A DNA stretch of 64,000 nucleotides from Streptomyces sp. NBC_00576 (GCF_036345175.1 NZ_CP107780.1:7812001-7876000); one strand, 5' to 3'. Positions 17,618-27,074 are shown, counted from the first letter of the stretch. Numbers and translations: made by a program. Notes: a model not told the origin generated them from the letters alone.

Positions 17618-17847
17618 CAAGTTCGAGCAGAAGATAGATGTCGGTCGAGAGCGCGTCAATGGAACTGGCGAGTTTGCTCCCCGGCGTTCGCGCCCGTGCC
17701 CACTCAAGGCACGGAGGCATCGACGCGCCACCCTCTTGAACTGCGGAGACTTTTTCCACGGACTCGGGTCGCTCGCGAGAATGTCGACTGCACGACCATT
17801 GACACGGCACGGTGAACGGGGCAAGGATCTCGCCTGCAAACACATGA

Positions 17848-17861
17848 CTGAAACGTTTCAG
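17848..17861. promoter_or_regulatory. LacI-type operator upstream of the rhamnosidase gene
   Basis: CTGAAACGTTTCAG is a perfect 14-base palindrome with a central CG, the classic shape of LacI/GalR operators. It is 88 bases before the GH78 start and within the 488-base region shared with the divergent GH43 gene. Confidence 0.6.
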
Positions 17862-17948
17862 ATCCCGGAATCGACAATTCCGATCCCTCTCGACTCCGGG
17901 CTGCCGACGCGTTTGCTGCCCTCCCCGCACATCTCCTAGGAGCCCGCG

Positions 17949-20900
17949 ATGCACGATGTAACGCGCCGGTCTGCTCTGCGCTCGGCCATAGCCGTGGCCC
18001 TCGCCCCCACGTTGGGTTCCCTGGTGCTCCCCGGACTTGCGCCGGCGGCGTCCGCGGCGGTCTCGTGGACCGCCAAGTGGATCTGGGCGTCGTCCAGCTC
18101 GGCGAACCAGTGGGTGGCCTTCCGTAGATCGTTCACCCTGGGCTCCGCACCCTCGAAGGCCGTCACCCAGATCGCGGCCGACTCCAAGTACTGGCTGTGG
18201 GTCAACGGCACACTCGTGGTCTTCGAAGGCGGCCTCAAGCGCGGCCCGAACCGTACGGACACCTACTACGACGAGATCGACCTCGCCCCGTACCTGACCA
18301 GCGGCACCAACACGGTGGCACTCCTGGTGCGGTACTTCGGCAAGCAGGGCTTCTCGCACAGCAGCAGCGGCAAGGGGGGCCTGCTGTTCCAGTCCGACAT
18401 CACGACCGGCTCCACCACCACCCGGCTGGTCAGCGACACCGGCTGGAAGCACACCATCCACCCGGGCTACTCGAACAACACCAGCGGCACCCAGGTCAAC
18501 TTCCGGCTGCCGGAATCGAACGTCTACTACGACGCCCGCAACGCCACCGCCATGACGGACTGGCAGTCCGCCGGCTACAACGACAGCGCCTGGAGCGCGC
18601 CCACCGACTTCGGTGCCGCCGGCGGCGCTCCCTGGAACGGCCTCGTCGAGCGGCCGATCCCGCAGTTCCGCTACTCCGGCCTGAAGTCCTACACCAACGC
18701 CGCCTCGCTCCCGGCCACCGGCCAGGGCTCCACCGCCATCTCGGCCACCCTGCCGTCCAACATCCAGGTCACGCCGTATCTGAAGGTCGACGCCCCGGCC
18801 GGAGCCGTGATCGGTGTCCAGACCGACCACTACGACGACGGCAAGGGCCTGGTGGGCATCGACCAGGCCACCATCTTCAACGTCCGCGCCACCTACGTCT
18901 GCACCGGCGGGGTCCAGGAGTTCGAGGCGCTGGGCTGGATGAGCGGCACCGCCGTGCGGTACACCATCCCGGCGGGCGTGACCATCGTCGATCTCAAGTA
19001 CCGGGAGAGCGGGTACGACACCGACTTCGACGGGTCGTTCACCAGCAACGACGCCTTCTTCGACACCGTGTGGACCAAGGCCGCCCGCACCATGTACGTC
19101 AACATGCGGGACAACTACATGGACTGCCCGACCCGCGAACGCGCCCAGTGGTGGGGCGACGTGGTCAACCAGCTGAAGGAAGGTTTCTACACCTTCGACA
19201 CCAACTCCCACGCCCTGGGCAAGAAGGCCATCTCGCAGCTGGTGTCCTGGCAGGAGTCCGGCGGTGTGCTGTACTCCCCGATGCCCTCGACCATCTGGAC
19301 CGCCGAGCTGCCCAACCAGATGCTCGCCTCGGTGTGGTCGTTCTGGACGTTCCACCTCTACACCGGCGACACGAGCACGGTCACCGCCGCCTACCCGGCG
19401 GTGAAGAAGTACCTGGACCTGTGGAGCCTGGGCAGCGACGGTCTGGTGGCCCACCGCGCCGGGGACTGGGACTGGCAGGACTGGGGCAGCAACATCGACA
19501 CCCGGGTCCTGAACAACTGCTGGTACTACCTGGCCCTGGACACCGCCGCCAAGCTCGCGGCCCTCAGCGGCAACACCGGCGACGTCGCCGGATGGCAGGC
19601 CCAACGCGACAGCATCAAGGCCAACTTCGACACCCTGCTGTGGAACTCCACGAAGAACGAGTACCGCTCACCCGGCTACAACGGCGACACCGACGACCGG
19701 GCGGGCGCCCTCGCCGTCGTCGCGGGCCTGGCCACCCCCAACCACTACCCGGCGATCACCAACGTGCTGCGCAACCACCTCAACGCCAGCCCCTACACGG
19801 AGTTCTACGTCCTGGAGGCGCTGTACCTGATGGGCGCGGCCACCGTCGCCGAGGAGCGGATGCGCAACCGCTACGCCGCCCAGGTCGCCGACCCCGCCTG
19901 CCACACCCTGTGGGAGGTGTGGGTCAAGTCGGAAGGCACCGACAACCATGCCTGGAACGGTGCCCCGCTGTATGCGCTGTCCGCCTACGCCGCGGGTGTG
20001 CGCCCCACCACGGCGGGCTGGGAGACCTACGACGTCAGCCCCCAGACCGGCACCCTCACGAAGATCAACACCGTCGTGCCCACCATCCAGGGCGACATCC
20101 GCTTCGGCATCACCCGCGACGGCACCCAGGTGACCCTGACGCTCACCTCGCCGAGCGGCACGACGGCCCGCGTCGGCGTGCCCACCTACGGCGGCTCCCA
20201 GCCCGTCATCAAGGCGAACGGCACGACCGTCTTCACCGGCGGCTCCTCCACCGGCAGTGTCAGTGGTCTGAGCTATGACGGCAAGGACTCCTCGTACGTC
20301 TACTTCAAGGTCCAGCCGGGCACGTGGACGTTCGCGGCGACGGGCACCGGCCGCCTCGACAACCTGGCCCTGGGTCGGACGGTCACCAGCAACAACGCCC
20401 TGGAGAACAGCAGTTGGGGCAAGAACCGGCTCACCGACGGCAAGCTCACCAGCGTCAGCGGTGCCAGGGGATACACCAGTAACGAGTTCACCTCCGCCGA
20501 CGTCGCCGCGAACCCCGTGTGGGTGGAGATCGACCTCGGGGCCGACACCGACCTGGACGCCGTACGGCTCTTCCCCCGCACCGACACGCCCGCGGCGGGC
20601 GGAGGTACGGCGGGCTTCCCCGTCGACTTCACCATCCAGACCCGCCCCGACGGATCCAGCACCTACACCACCGTCCGCACCGTCACCGGCCAGGCGAACC
20701 CCCAGGGGCTGGTGCAGACGTACGGCTTCAAGACCACCACCGCCCGCCACCTCCGCCTCCAGACCACCAGGCTCGGCGCCCCCGCGTCCGACGAGTCCAC
20801 CAAGTTCCGCCTGCAACTCGCCGAACTCACCGTCCCCACCGCCGCGACGACTGTCACGGCCAACTACACGCTGGAGAACAGCGACTGGGGCAAGACCCGC

Positions 20901-21311
20901 ATCCTGGAAGGCACCACCACCAGCGTCACCGGCGCAAAGGGCTTCACCAGCATCGACTTCCCCGCCGCCGACGTCAGCGCCACACCCGTATGGATCGAGG
21001 TCGACCTCGGCGCCGACCGAGCCATCGGCTCCGTCACCCTCCACCCGCGCACCGACGCCAGCGGAGCAGGCGGCGGCTCGGCGAACTTCCCGGTCGACTT
21101 CACGATGCAGACCCGCCCCGACGGATCCAGCACCTACACCACCGCCCGTACAGTCACCGGCCAGTCCAACCCGAGCGGAGCCGCCCAGACCTACACCCTC
21201 ACCTCCACCACCGGCCGCTACCTGCGCCTGACGGCAACCAAGCTCGGCGCCCCCGCGTCCGACGAGTCCACCAAGTTCCGCCTGCAGCTGGCCGAGATCG
21301 GCATCAAGTAG
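17949..21311 (+). CDS. Secreted GH78 alpha-L-rhamnosidase with two tandem discoidin-like domains
   Basis: A 1120-residue exported enzyme that should release L-rhamnose from pectin or flavonoid glycosides. A twin-arginine signal (TRRSALRSAIAVALA) suggests Tat export. The N-terminal beta-sandwiches contain WTAKWIW and KYWLWVNGTLV. The (alpha/alpha)6 catalytic domain includes MDCPTRERAQWWGD with the likely general acid Glu397, followed by WDWQDWGS and TLWEVW. Two homologous F5/8-type C (CBM32-like) modules occupy about 803-955 and 960-1120. They share segments such as QTRPDGSSTYTT and GAPASDESTKFRLQLAE, so this is an internal duplication. An imperfect hairpin follows the stop near 21345-21372. 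Family call is secure. Confidence 0.92.
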   Translation: MHDVTRRSALRSAIAVALAPTLGSLVLPGLAPAASAAVSWTAKWIWASSSSANQWVAFRRSFTLGSAPSKAVTQIAADSKYWLWVNGTLVVFEGGLKRGPNRTDTYYDEIDLAPYLTSGTNTVALLVRYFGKQGFSHSSSGKGGLLFQSDITTGSTTTRLVSDTGWKHTIHPGYSNNTSGTQVNFRLPESNVYYDARNATAMTDWQSAGYNDSAWSAPTDFGAAGGAPWNGLVERPIPQFRYSGLKSYTNAASLPATGQGSTAISATLPSNIQVTPYLKVDAPAGAVIGVQTDHYDDGKGLVGIDQATIFNVRATYVCTGGVQEFEALGWMSGTAVRYTIPAGVTIVDLKYRESGYDTDFDGSFTSNDAFFDTVWTKAARTMYVNMRDNYMDCPTRERAQWWGDVVNQLKEGFYTFDTNSHALGKKAISQLVSWQESGGVLYSPMPSTIWTAELPNQMLASVWSFWTFHLYTGDTSTVTAAYPAVKKYLDLWSLGSDGLVAHRAGDWDWQDWGSNIDTRVLNNCWYYLALDTAAKLAALSGNTGDVAGWQAQRDSIKANFDTLLWNSTKNEYRSPGYNGDTDDRAGALAVVAGLATPNHYPAITNVLRNHLNASPYTEFYVLEALYLMGAATVAEERMRNRYAAQVADPACHTLWEVWVKSEGTDNHAWNGAPLYALSAYAAGVRPTTAGWETYDVSPQTGTLTKINTVVPTIQGDIRFGITRDGTQVTLTLTSPSGTTARVGVPTYGGSQPVIKANGTTVFTGGSSTGSVSGLSYDGKDSSYVYFKVQPGTWTFAATGTGRLDNLALGRTVTSNNALENSSWGKNRLTDGKLTSVSGARGYTSNEFTSADVAANPVWVEIDLGADTDLDAVRLFPRTDTPAAGGGTAGFPVDFTIQTRPDGSSTYTTVRTVTGQANPQGLVQTYGFKTTTARHLRLQTTRLGAPASDESTKFRLQLAELTVPTAATTVTANYTLENSDWGKTRILEGTTTSVTGAKGFTSIDFPAADVSATPVWIEVDLGADRAIGSVTLHPRTDASGAGGGSANFPVDFTMQTRPDGSSTYTTARTVTGQSNPSGAAQTYTLTSTTGRYLRLTATKLGAPASDESTKFRLQLAEIGIK

Positions 21312-21343
21312 GACGCCAGGACCACAGTGGCACCACAGTGGCC

Positions 21344-21373
21344 TGCCCGGCACGCACCCCCGTGTCGGGCGGG
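21344..21373 (+). terminator. Probable hairpin terminator after the rhamnosidase gene
   Basis: CCCGGCACG and CGTGTCGGG pair with one wobble around a 5-base loop, about 35 bases after the stop codon. Confidence 0.45.
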
Positions 21374-21546
21374 CCGCCCTGGCGACAGCGATAGTCATAG
21401 GGGCTCAGCCGAACTGCCCCGAGCGGTCACTCGGTCCTCTCGGGTGGTGTTCCGTGCTTCATGTGGTTCATGTGGTCAGGTGTAGCCGCCGTCCGCAGGG
21501 AGGGAATCCGCGGGCGCAGACGCTGGTACGGGCAAGGCCCTCGGTG

Positions 21547-21816
21547 TCACATCGTCGATGTACGGGACGAGGTAGGAGCGCTTCCGGCCCATTCGTCTCC
21601 CACGCTCACCTGAAGAGTGCGGGAAGGTCGCTGCTCAGTCCCGGAGGAGTCGTCGGCCAGTACCCAGACAGCGACCATGACGAGGAAGCCGATGACGAGA
21701 AGTGCCGGCAGACCCAGGATGAGGGCGACCATCCACCACCTGGTCCGTCCTGAGGCGACCTGGATGTCTTCCTCGGGTGCCACCGGACGGCCCTGTGTCG
21801 TTCCCATGAGATCCAT
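21547..21816 (-). CDS. Small single-span membrane protein, unknown
   Basis: An 89-residue frame with one strongly hydrophobic helix (WWMVALILGLPALLVIGFLV, about 28-50) flanked by charged termini; the C-terminus is Ser/Thr-rich. No family is recognised. The ATG at 21816 is a choice among several (21807 also possible) and the ribosome site is weak. A 15-base inverted repeat, CTCAACC-A-GGTTGAG, lies upstream at 21956-21970 and may be an operator. It could be a real small membrane protein or a chance frame; the hydrophobic helix favours real. Confidence 0.5.
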   Translation of the reverse strand: MDLMGTTQGRPVAPEEDIQVASGRTRWWMVALILGLPALLVIGFLVMVAVWVLADDSSGTEQRPSRTLQVSVGDEWAGSAPTSSRTSTM

Positions 21817-22010
21817 TCTTGGTCCGCCTGCTTCTACCGTTTTTGTGACGCGATCTTGGTCAGGCGCAAGGCCGCAACTCGTACTTGTCGCCAGCCTCAT
21901 CCAATCAGGAGTTCCACTTCCACCCGCACCCGGACTCCCGCCAACTCGATCTGCACTCAACCAGGTTGAGAAGACCTCAGGCTCAGGCGCACGGTCGGGC
22001 GGCGTCCTTC

Positions 22011-22703
22011 TCAGGGCCTGTTGTGTGCCTGTTCCAGGGCCGTGTGGATCTCCTTGGTGCCGGCCGGCTTTCCCGGGTCGCGGAAGAAGGGCAGTCGGGG
22101 GTCGGCCAGGTAGGGGAGGACGTAGGCGGGGCTGCCGTCCTGGATGCGCCAGCTCTCGGCCGTGGTTCCGGCGTCGGCGGTGTCGTAGCCGAGGCGGTCG
22201 AGGAGGGCGGTGACGGACTTCTTGGCCGCGTCGTCGTCGCCGGCGACGGGGAGTGCGCTGCGGTCGGGGGACCCGGCGGGGCGGGCGAGGGAGATGAGGT
22301 GTTCGAAGTAGATGGTGTTGAACGTCTTGACCGTTCGTGCGCCCGGCACGTACCGCTGGAACAGCTGTCCCGCGGTCAGGCTGCCCGTCTCCAGTTCGGC
22401 GATGACGCCGTCCCGCAGGCGGTAGTAGTTGTTCGTGTCGATGACGGTCTTCCCGGCGAGGGCGTGCGCGGGCAGGTGGGGTACGGCGCTGAAGGGGACG
22501 GCGATGACCGTCCAGTCGCCGGCTGCGGCGGCCTCTGCCGGGGTGGCGGCGCGTGCCCGGGGGCCGAGGTGGTCGGTGAGAGCTCGCAGGGTTTCGGGGC
22601 CGCGTGAGTTGCTGAGTACCACGTCGATTCCCGCGTTGACGGCCAGGCGGGCGACCGCGCCTCCGATGTTGCCGCTTCCGATGATGCCGAGCGTGTTGTT
22701 CAT
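22011..22703 (-). CDS. NADP-binding reductase of the F420H2:NADP+ oxidoreductase-like family
   Basis: A 230-residue Rossmann protein. GIIGSGNIGGAVARLAVNAG is the dinucleotide-binding loop, with SNSRG following as the NADP-preferring segment; TVIAVPFSAVP and VIDTNNYY are typical of the NADPH-dependent F420 reductase / FNO-like group. AAGGAAAAGCA precedes ATG 22703; a longer frame to 22742 is less likely. It follows the SRPBCC and quinone-oxidoreductase genes on the same strand, separated from SRPBCC by 117 bases. It may recycle F420 or be a general NADP oxidoreductase. Confidence 0.8.
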   Translation of the reverse strand: MNNTLGIIGSGNIGGAVARLAVNAGIDVVLSNSRGPETLRALTDHLGPRARAATPAEAAAAGDWTVIAVPFSAVPHLPAHALAGKTVIDTNNYYRLRDGVIAELETGSLTAGQLFQRYVPGARTVKTFNTIYFEHLISLARPAGSPDRSALPVAGDDDAAKKSVTALLDRLGYDTADAGTTAESWRIQDGSPAYVLPYLADPRLPFFRDPGKPAGTKEIHTALEQAHNRP

Positions 22704-22820
22704 TGCTTTTCCTTGGGGTGGCGAGTCTGGGTTTTCGGGCACACCCGTTGCCCGCGGACCGAGGCTCGTGGGGAGCTGGGGACCGCGGGCGTGGTGCGGG
22801 GACGGAGTGGGTGGGGGGTG

Positions 22821-23264
22821 TCAGTGCCCGGTGAGGAGCCGTTCTTTCAGGGCCCTGCCGTAGCTCGCGTAGCCCTCCTCCATCTGGGACCGGGCGGGCT
22901 CCACGGTTTCCACGGCTGCCGTGCCGGTGAACTCCTCGGATTCCGTGAAGCGCGTCCCGCCGTCACATGGTTCGAGGACGAAGGAGTGCCGTCCCGTGAG
23001 GACGTCGGGAATGCCGCCCTCCCAGGCAAGCCGTCGCGGTGCCTCGTAGTGGACGACCGTGAAGCTGTATTCGCCGTCGGTCTCGGTTCCCGTGGACACC
23101 TGGGCCCGGAGCTGGGTTCCGGGGAGGATTTCCGTCGGCATATCGACGAAACGCAGCACGGGGTGCCACTGGGCGTATGAGGCGAAGTCGGTCAGTACCT
23201 TCCACACCTCGTCGGGGGAAGAGGCGATGTCGGTGACCGCGGTGATGACTGGATTGCCGGCCAT
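22821..23264 (-). CDS. SRPBCC (START/polyketide-cyclase-like) domain protein
   Basis: A 147-residue helix-grip protein: ITAVTDIASSPDEVWKVLTD, then YAQWHPVL, a glycine-rich middle and the long C-terminal helix EPARSQMEEGYASYGRALKE. Members bind hydrophobic ligands; some act as cyclases or AHSA1-type cofactors. Its start is only 5 bases after the stop of the quinone-oxidoreductase gene, so the two are cotranscribed. Confidence 0.85.
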   Translation of the reverse strand: MAGNPVITAVTDIASSPDEVWKVLTDFASYAQWHPVLRFVDMPTEILPGTQLRAQVSTGTETDGEYSFTVVHYEAPRRLAWEGGIPDVLTGRHSFVLEPCDGGTRFTESEEFTGTAAVETVEPARSQMEEGYASYGRALKERLLTGH

Positions 23265-23269
23265 GTCTC

Positions 23270-24205
23270 TCAGGCCTCCCTACGGATTTCCAGGACGATC
23301 TTGCCTCGGGTGTGGCCGCCGGCCAGCTGCTGTTGGGCCTCCGCGGCCTGGTCGAGGGGGAAGGTCCGGTCGACGTGGACGGTGAGCTTGCCCTCCTCGG
23401 CGAGCTCCACCAGCCGGGTCAGGTCGTCGCCGTCGAGGTGGAGGAAAAGGTCGATGGTCCCTGGGTACTCGGTGGTGGACCGTGTGATGGAGGCGACCCG
23501 TGCGCCGAGGGCGGCGATCGCGTGCGTCGTGGCCAGGGAGCCGCGTCCGGCGGTGTCGAGGACGGCGTCGACCCCGTCCGGGGCGATCTTGCGCACCTGC
23601 TCGACGAGCTCGTCGCCGTAGAGCACGGGCGTCGCGCCCAGGGACTCGATGAACGCATGGCTGGCCTCGGAACCCGTCCCGATCACCCGCGCTCCCCGCG
23701 CGACGGCGATCTGGACGGCGAGGTGTCCCACGCCGCCCGCCGCCCCGTGCACCAGGACGGTGTCGCCGGCGGTCACCTCAAGGCCGTGCACGATCGCCTG
23801 GTAGGCGGTGAGCCCGGCGACCGGCAGTCCGGCGGCCTGGGCCCAGCTCAGGTTCCTCGGCTTGCGCACCAGCTGGCGCGGTTCCGCCGAGATCTTCTCC
23901 GCGTAGGTGCCGTAGTGCATGGCCTTGTCGCGGACGAAGCCGATCACCTCGTCGCCCGACCTGAATCCCGTCGTCCCGGGTCCGGTCTGCTCGATGACCC
24001 CGGCCAGATCCCATCCGGGGATCACGGGGAAGAGGGAGTCCACGACAGGGTCCACGTATCCGGCCTGGAATGCGAGATCCGCCGGGTTGAGGGCGGCTGC
24101 CTCGATTCTCACCAGAACGAGATCGGCGAACATCTTCGGATCCGGAACATCGACGACTTCAAGGACCTCGGGTCCACCGAAGCTCTGGTACTGAACGGCT
24201 TTCAC
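23270..24205 (-). CDS. NADP-dependent quinone/zeta-crystallin-type oxidoreductase
   Basis: A 311-residue MDR-superfamily protein lacking catalytic zinc ligands. It has the GroES-like N-terminus (VLVRIEAAALNPADL) and the nucleotide-binding loop VLVHGAAGGVGHLAVQIA, as in quinone and enone reductases. The GTG at 24205 is chosen because AGAGGCAGAG precedes it and VKAVQYQSFGGPEVLEV is the usual family start; the track to 24253 adds non-homologous residues. It is divergent from a LysR gene that probably controls this gene and the SRPBCC and reductase genes downstream. Confidence 0.87.
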   Translation of the reverse strand: MKAVQYQSFGGPEVLEVVDVPDPKMFADLVLVRIEAAALNPADLAFQAGYVDPVVDSLFPVIPGWDLAGVIEQTGPGTTGFRSGDEVIGFVRDKAMHYGTYAEKISAEPRQLVRKPRNLSWAQAAGLPVAGLTAYQAIVHGLEVTAGDTVLVHGAAGGVGHLAVQIAVARGARVIGTGSEASHAFIESLGATPVLYGDELVEQVRKIAPDGVDAVLDTAGRGSLATTHAIAALGARVASITRSTTEYPGTIDLFLHLDGDDLTRLVELAEEGKLTVHVDRTFPLDQAAEAQQQLAGGHTRGKIVLEIRREA

Positions 24206-24361
24206 AGCTCTGCCTCTCGTGATGCGTGATGCGTGATGCGTGCGGGTCGGCACGGCGCAAGCACCTCGACCGGCCGGGGCCCGGGAGGCGCACGACCAAG
24301 CTGACCAGGGCGTCAGCTACGGAGCAATGACTGTCTGGGCAACAGGTAATACCTTGGATGC

Positions 24362-25273
24362 ATGAATCAACTGGAGACCCGGGAGCTCGCCTACTTCGTG
24401 ACCGTGGCCGAGACGCTGCACTTCGGCCAGGCCGCGGAACGCCTCGGCATCACCCAGCCGCCCCTGTCCCGCGCCATCGCCCAGCTGGAGCGGCGCGTGG
24501 GCGTCCCCCTGCTGAAACGCACCACACGCCAGGTGACGCTGACGGGTGCGGGCGAGGTCTTCCTGGCCGAGTGCCGCACGATCCTGGCGGCGATGGACAC
24601 CGCCCTGCGCAAGACGCGTAAAGCCGCCGAGCCGCAACGGGTCACCATCGCGGCACGGCCGGCCGCCGCCCCCGGCATCCTGCCCGAGCTGCTCGCCGCC
24701 GGCCCGGAGGGCCCGGACGGCGTGCACGCGGATGTTGTCTTCACCTACGACGAGATCGGTGCCCTCCGGGACGGCACCGCCGACGTCGCCCTCATGTGCC
24801 AGTCGGTCGCCACCCCCGGCCTCGAACTGATGGAGCTCGGCCCGGAGTGGCCGGTCGTCCTGCTCCCGGCGGGCCACCCTCTGGCCGACCGCCCGTTTTT
24901 GACCCTCGCCGAGGTGGAGGCGCTGCCGGGGTACGAGGCGGAACTGCCCAACGAGGCGCTGGACGCCATGGTCGACCGCGTCGCGCTCGGCCGGCTCGTG
25001 GTCGTCGTGGGCGACAGCGTCAGCGACCGCCTCGGCGGAACCGTACGGGCAGTGTCCGTCTACGGGTACCCGACCACCCAACTCGTGCTGGCCTGGCTCC
25101 CCGACGCCCGCCCAGCCGCGTCCCGCCTCACCGCGACCGCCCACGCCGTGATGGAGCGGCGCACGCCGCGAGCGGTCCAGTCGGCCGAGGGCCGGCCGAA
25201 ACCGTCTCTCGGGCAGGGCGGTTCTGCCGGCCGACAGCCTCTGCTTCACCCGGGATCACGAACATCCTCGTAA
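24362..25273 (+). CDS. LysR family transcriptional regulator
   Basis: A 303-residue LysR protein. The N-terminal helix-turn-helix is classic: RELAYFVTVAETLHFGQAAE, then GITQPPLSRAIAQLERRVGV, then LLKRTTRQVTLTGAG. The effector domain spans about 95-270 and is followed by a divergent, low-complexity C-terminal tail. It is transcribed away from the quinone-oxidoreductase group, the standard LysR arrangement, so it likely activates that group from the 156-base intergenic region. The ribosome site before ATG 24362 is weak. Confidence 0.9.
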   Translation: MNQLETRELAYFVTVAETLHFGQAAERLGITQPPLSRAIAQLERRVGVPLLKRTTRQVTLTGAGEVFLAECRTILAAMDTALRKTRKAAEPQRVTIAARPAAAPGILPELLAAGPEGPDGVHADVVFTYDEIGALRDGTADVALMCQSVATPGLELMELGPEWPVVLLPAGHPLADRPFLTLAEVEALPGYEAELPNEALDAMVDRVALGRLVVVVGDSVSDRLGGTVRAVSVYGYPTTQLVLAWLPDARPAASRLTATAHAVMERRTPRAVQSAEGRPKPSLGQGGSAGRQPLLHPGSRTSS

Positions 25274-25371
25274 CCACGTGCGCTCGGCTTGTGCTCGGCT
25301 TGTACCCGGTTTGCACTGCGCCTGTGCTCGGCGGTTGCCAACCACTCGATCTCATACCCGCAAGGACTTGC

Positions 25372-25391
25372 ACCTGACGTTAGCGTGAGGT
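25372..25391. promoter_or_regulatory. MerR-type operator A, upstream of the DJ-1/PfpI gene
   Basis: The 20-base inverted repeat acctgacgttagcgtgaggt lies between a -35-like TTGCAC and a TAGCGT box with the long spacing MerR activators need. Near-identical sites occur at 26542-26561 and 28252-28271. Confidence 0.65.
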
Positions 25392-25486
25392 TCTAGCGTG
25401 GCTGCTGTCGGGCGCTCCCGACGACCTGTTCCGAGGAGCGCCCCTCCTCCGGTCCCCCTTGCCCACAGAGCGAGAGAAGGCATGCC

Positions 25487-26494
25487 ATGAACACCCCCAC
25501 CGCCTCGTCCAAGCCCAAGGCACTGATCGTCATCCCGTCGGCCGCTGTCCTGCCGCTCACCGAACCGGCAGACCACCCCGGCGTTTCCACCGGGTTCTAC
25601 CTGGTCGAGCTGGCACAGGTCCTCAAGGAATTCGGCGACGAGTACGAGTTCACCTTCGCAACGCCCGGCGGGCTCGTCCCGCAGCTGGAGATCAACGGTC
25701 TGGGCCTGTCGATGCACGCCGCGGACAAGTTCAGCTCCGCAACGGTCTCGGCCACCGCGGCGCAGGCGTTCCGCTTCGATGTCGACACCTTCCGCGCCAA
25801 ACGGCCCGGACTCGTCGCCCGCCGGGACAGCGAACTCGCCCTCGCCCGCCGCTACCTGGGCCGCCTGCCCGTCTCCGAGTCGCTGCCGGGCAGTGACAAG
25901 GAAGTCGTGGTGCTGCGGGACGACCTGGTCAAGTCGATGCAGGACCTGCCGGAGCACACCTACCAGTCCATCGAGCAGCTCGTGCTCAGACACCGCGACC
26001 CCGAGGACGCCTTCGACCTGAGCGCGTTCGACTTCGTGCACATGCCCGGCGGCCACGCGCCCATGGTCGACTTCGTCGACAACCCCTGGCTCGGCGAACT
26101 CCTGCACACCCTGCGGGAGAACCAGGTGCTGATCTCGCTGATCTGCCACGCCCCCATCGCCATGGCCTCGGCCAAGTACCGGGTGGGTGCTGACGGCACC
26201 GCCATCACCGACCTCGACCACGCCTTCAAGGGCGTGCGGGTGACCACGGTCGCCAAATCCGCCGAACTCTTCGTCCTCAGCAACGGCTACCTCAAGATCC
26301 CCGGCAAGAAGGTGCGGATGGGCTACTTCATCGACGAAACCCTCAGGAACGCCGGCTACAAGGTGGAGACGACCACCAACCCGACCGCCATCAAGGTCAT
26401 CTGGGAGGAGGGCGTCCGCCTGCTCACCAGCAACGGTCCCCAGTCGATCGACGAGCACGCCGCCCGCCTGCGCACCCTCCTGCCGCGCCACTGA
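25487..26494 (+). CDS. DJ-1/PfpI (class I glutamine-amidotransferase-like) protein
   Basis: A 335-residue member of the DJ-1/ThiJ/PfpI superfamily with the nucleophile elbow LICHAP (Cys220) and the acid segment FDFVHMPGGHAPMVDF. Relatives include Hsp31-type glyoxalases/chaperones and isonitrile hydratases; the length matches the larger Hsp31-like group. It is preceded by MerR-type operator A and lies next to the MerR gene, so a role in reactive-aldehyde or redox stress is likely (inference). The ATG follows a GAGAGAAGGCATGCC context. Confidence 0.85.
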   Translation: MNTPTASSKPKALIVIPSAAVLPLTEPADHPGVSTGFYLVELAQVLKEFGDEYEFTFATPGGLVPQLEINGLGLSMHAADKFSSATVSATAAQAFRFDVDTFRAKRPGLVARRDSELALARRYLGRLPVSESLPGSDKEVVVLRDDLVKSMQDLPEHTYQSIEQLVLRHRDPEDAFDLSAFDFVHMPGGHAPMVDFVDNPWLGELLHTLRENQVLISLICHAPIAMASAKYRVGADGTAITDLDHAFKGVRVTTVAKSAELFVLSNGYLKIPGKKVRMGYFIDETLRNAGYKVETTTNPTAIKVIWEEGVRLLTSNGPQSIDEHAARLRTLLPRH

Positions 26495-26541
26495 CCCCGC
26501 CCCTCCCTGCTCAGGAGATGTTCGGCACCGGTTGGGCTGAA

Positions 26542-26561
26542 ACCTCACGCTGACGTCAGAT
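26542..26561. promoter_or_regulatory. MerR-type operator B, upstream of the MerR gene
   Basis: acctcacgctgacgtcagat matches the reverse complement of operator A at 18 of 20 positions. A TATAAC box follows at once. It implies autoregulation of the MerR gene. Confidence 0.6.
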
Positions 26562-26612
26562 ATAACTTCTGGTGGGACACGCAGCACCGAGAAAACCAGC
26601 AAAGGAGCAGTC

Positions 26613-27020
26613 ATGCGGATCGGAGAGGTCGCCGAACAGGCGGGGGTGAGTGTTCGGGCGCTGCGTTACTACGAGGAGCAGCGGCTGCTCGGCCCCACGC
26701 GGACCGGCGGGGGACAGCGGGAGTACCAGGACGGCGCGGTCGAGCGGGTAAGGATGATCCAGCAGCTGTACGCCGCCGGCCTGTCGAGCAGGCTCGTTCG
26801 CGAGGTTCTGCCGCGGTGCATGAACGAGGGCGATGCGCCCTCCGGGTTCACCGACAGCCTCATCACCGAACGGGCCCGCATCGACCGTCAGATCAACGAC
26901 CTGACCGAGGTGCGCGCCCGCCTCGACGAGATCATCACCGTGGCGACGGACTCCAGCCACCCCGACCACTGCCACCCCGTACGCACCGGCGTCGCCGCCA
27001 GTACCACCGGTACCGCCTGA
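26613..27020 (+). CDS. MerR family transcriptional regulator
   Basis: A 135-residue MerR protein: MRIGEVAEQAGVSVRALRYY (helix-turn-helix) with wing LLGPTRTGGGQREYQ, then RVRMIQQLYAAGLSSRLVRE and a coiled-coil dimer helix RARIDRQINDLTEVRARLDE. The C-terminal effector part is short, with one Cys in the acidic segment and one in HCHPVR; it lacks the multi-cysteine metal loops of classic MerR/CueR or the SoxR cluster. AAAGGAGCAGTC precedes the ATG. Three matching operators in the neighbourhood make it the probable regulator of itself, the DJ-1 gene and the quinone oxidoreductase at 27206-28141. Confidence 0.9.
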   Translation: MRIGEVAEQAGVSVRALRYYEEQRLLGPTRTGGGQREYQDGAVERVRMIQQLYAAGLSSRLVREVLPRCMNEGDAPSGFTDSLITERARIDRQINDLTEVRARLDEIITVATDSSHPDHCHPVRTGVAASTTGTA

Positions 27021-27074
27021 GGCAGCCCTGCCGCACACATCGCTCACGAGGCGTGTGCGGCAGGGCTGCCTCAG
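27017..27074. terminator. Very strong bidirectional terminator
   Basis: A perfect 22-base-pair stem (27017-27038 with 27053-27074), its left arm overlapping the MerR stop codon. A second 10-base-pair hairpin (27079-27106) followed by TTT lies just beyond. Both sit between the convergent MerR and quinone-oxidoreductase genes. Confidence 0.85.

Noticed and set aside
18197..20278. Long plus-strand frame inside the rhamnosidase gene
   Set aside because: An out-of-frame shadow rich in Arg/His/Pro; the GH78 frame has clear domains throughout.
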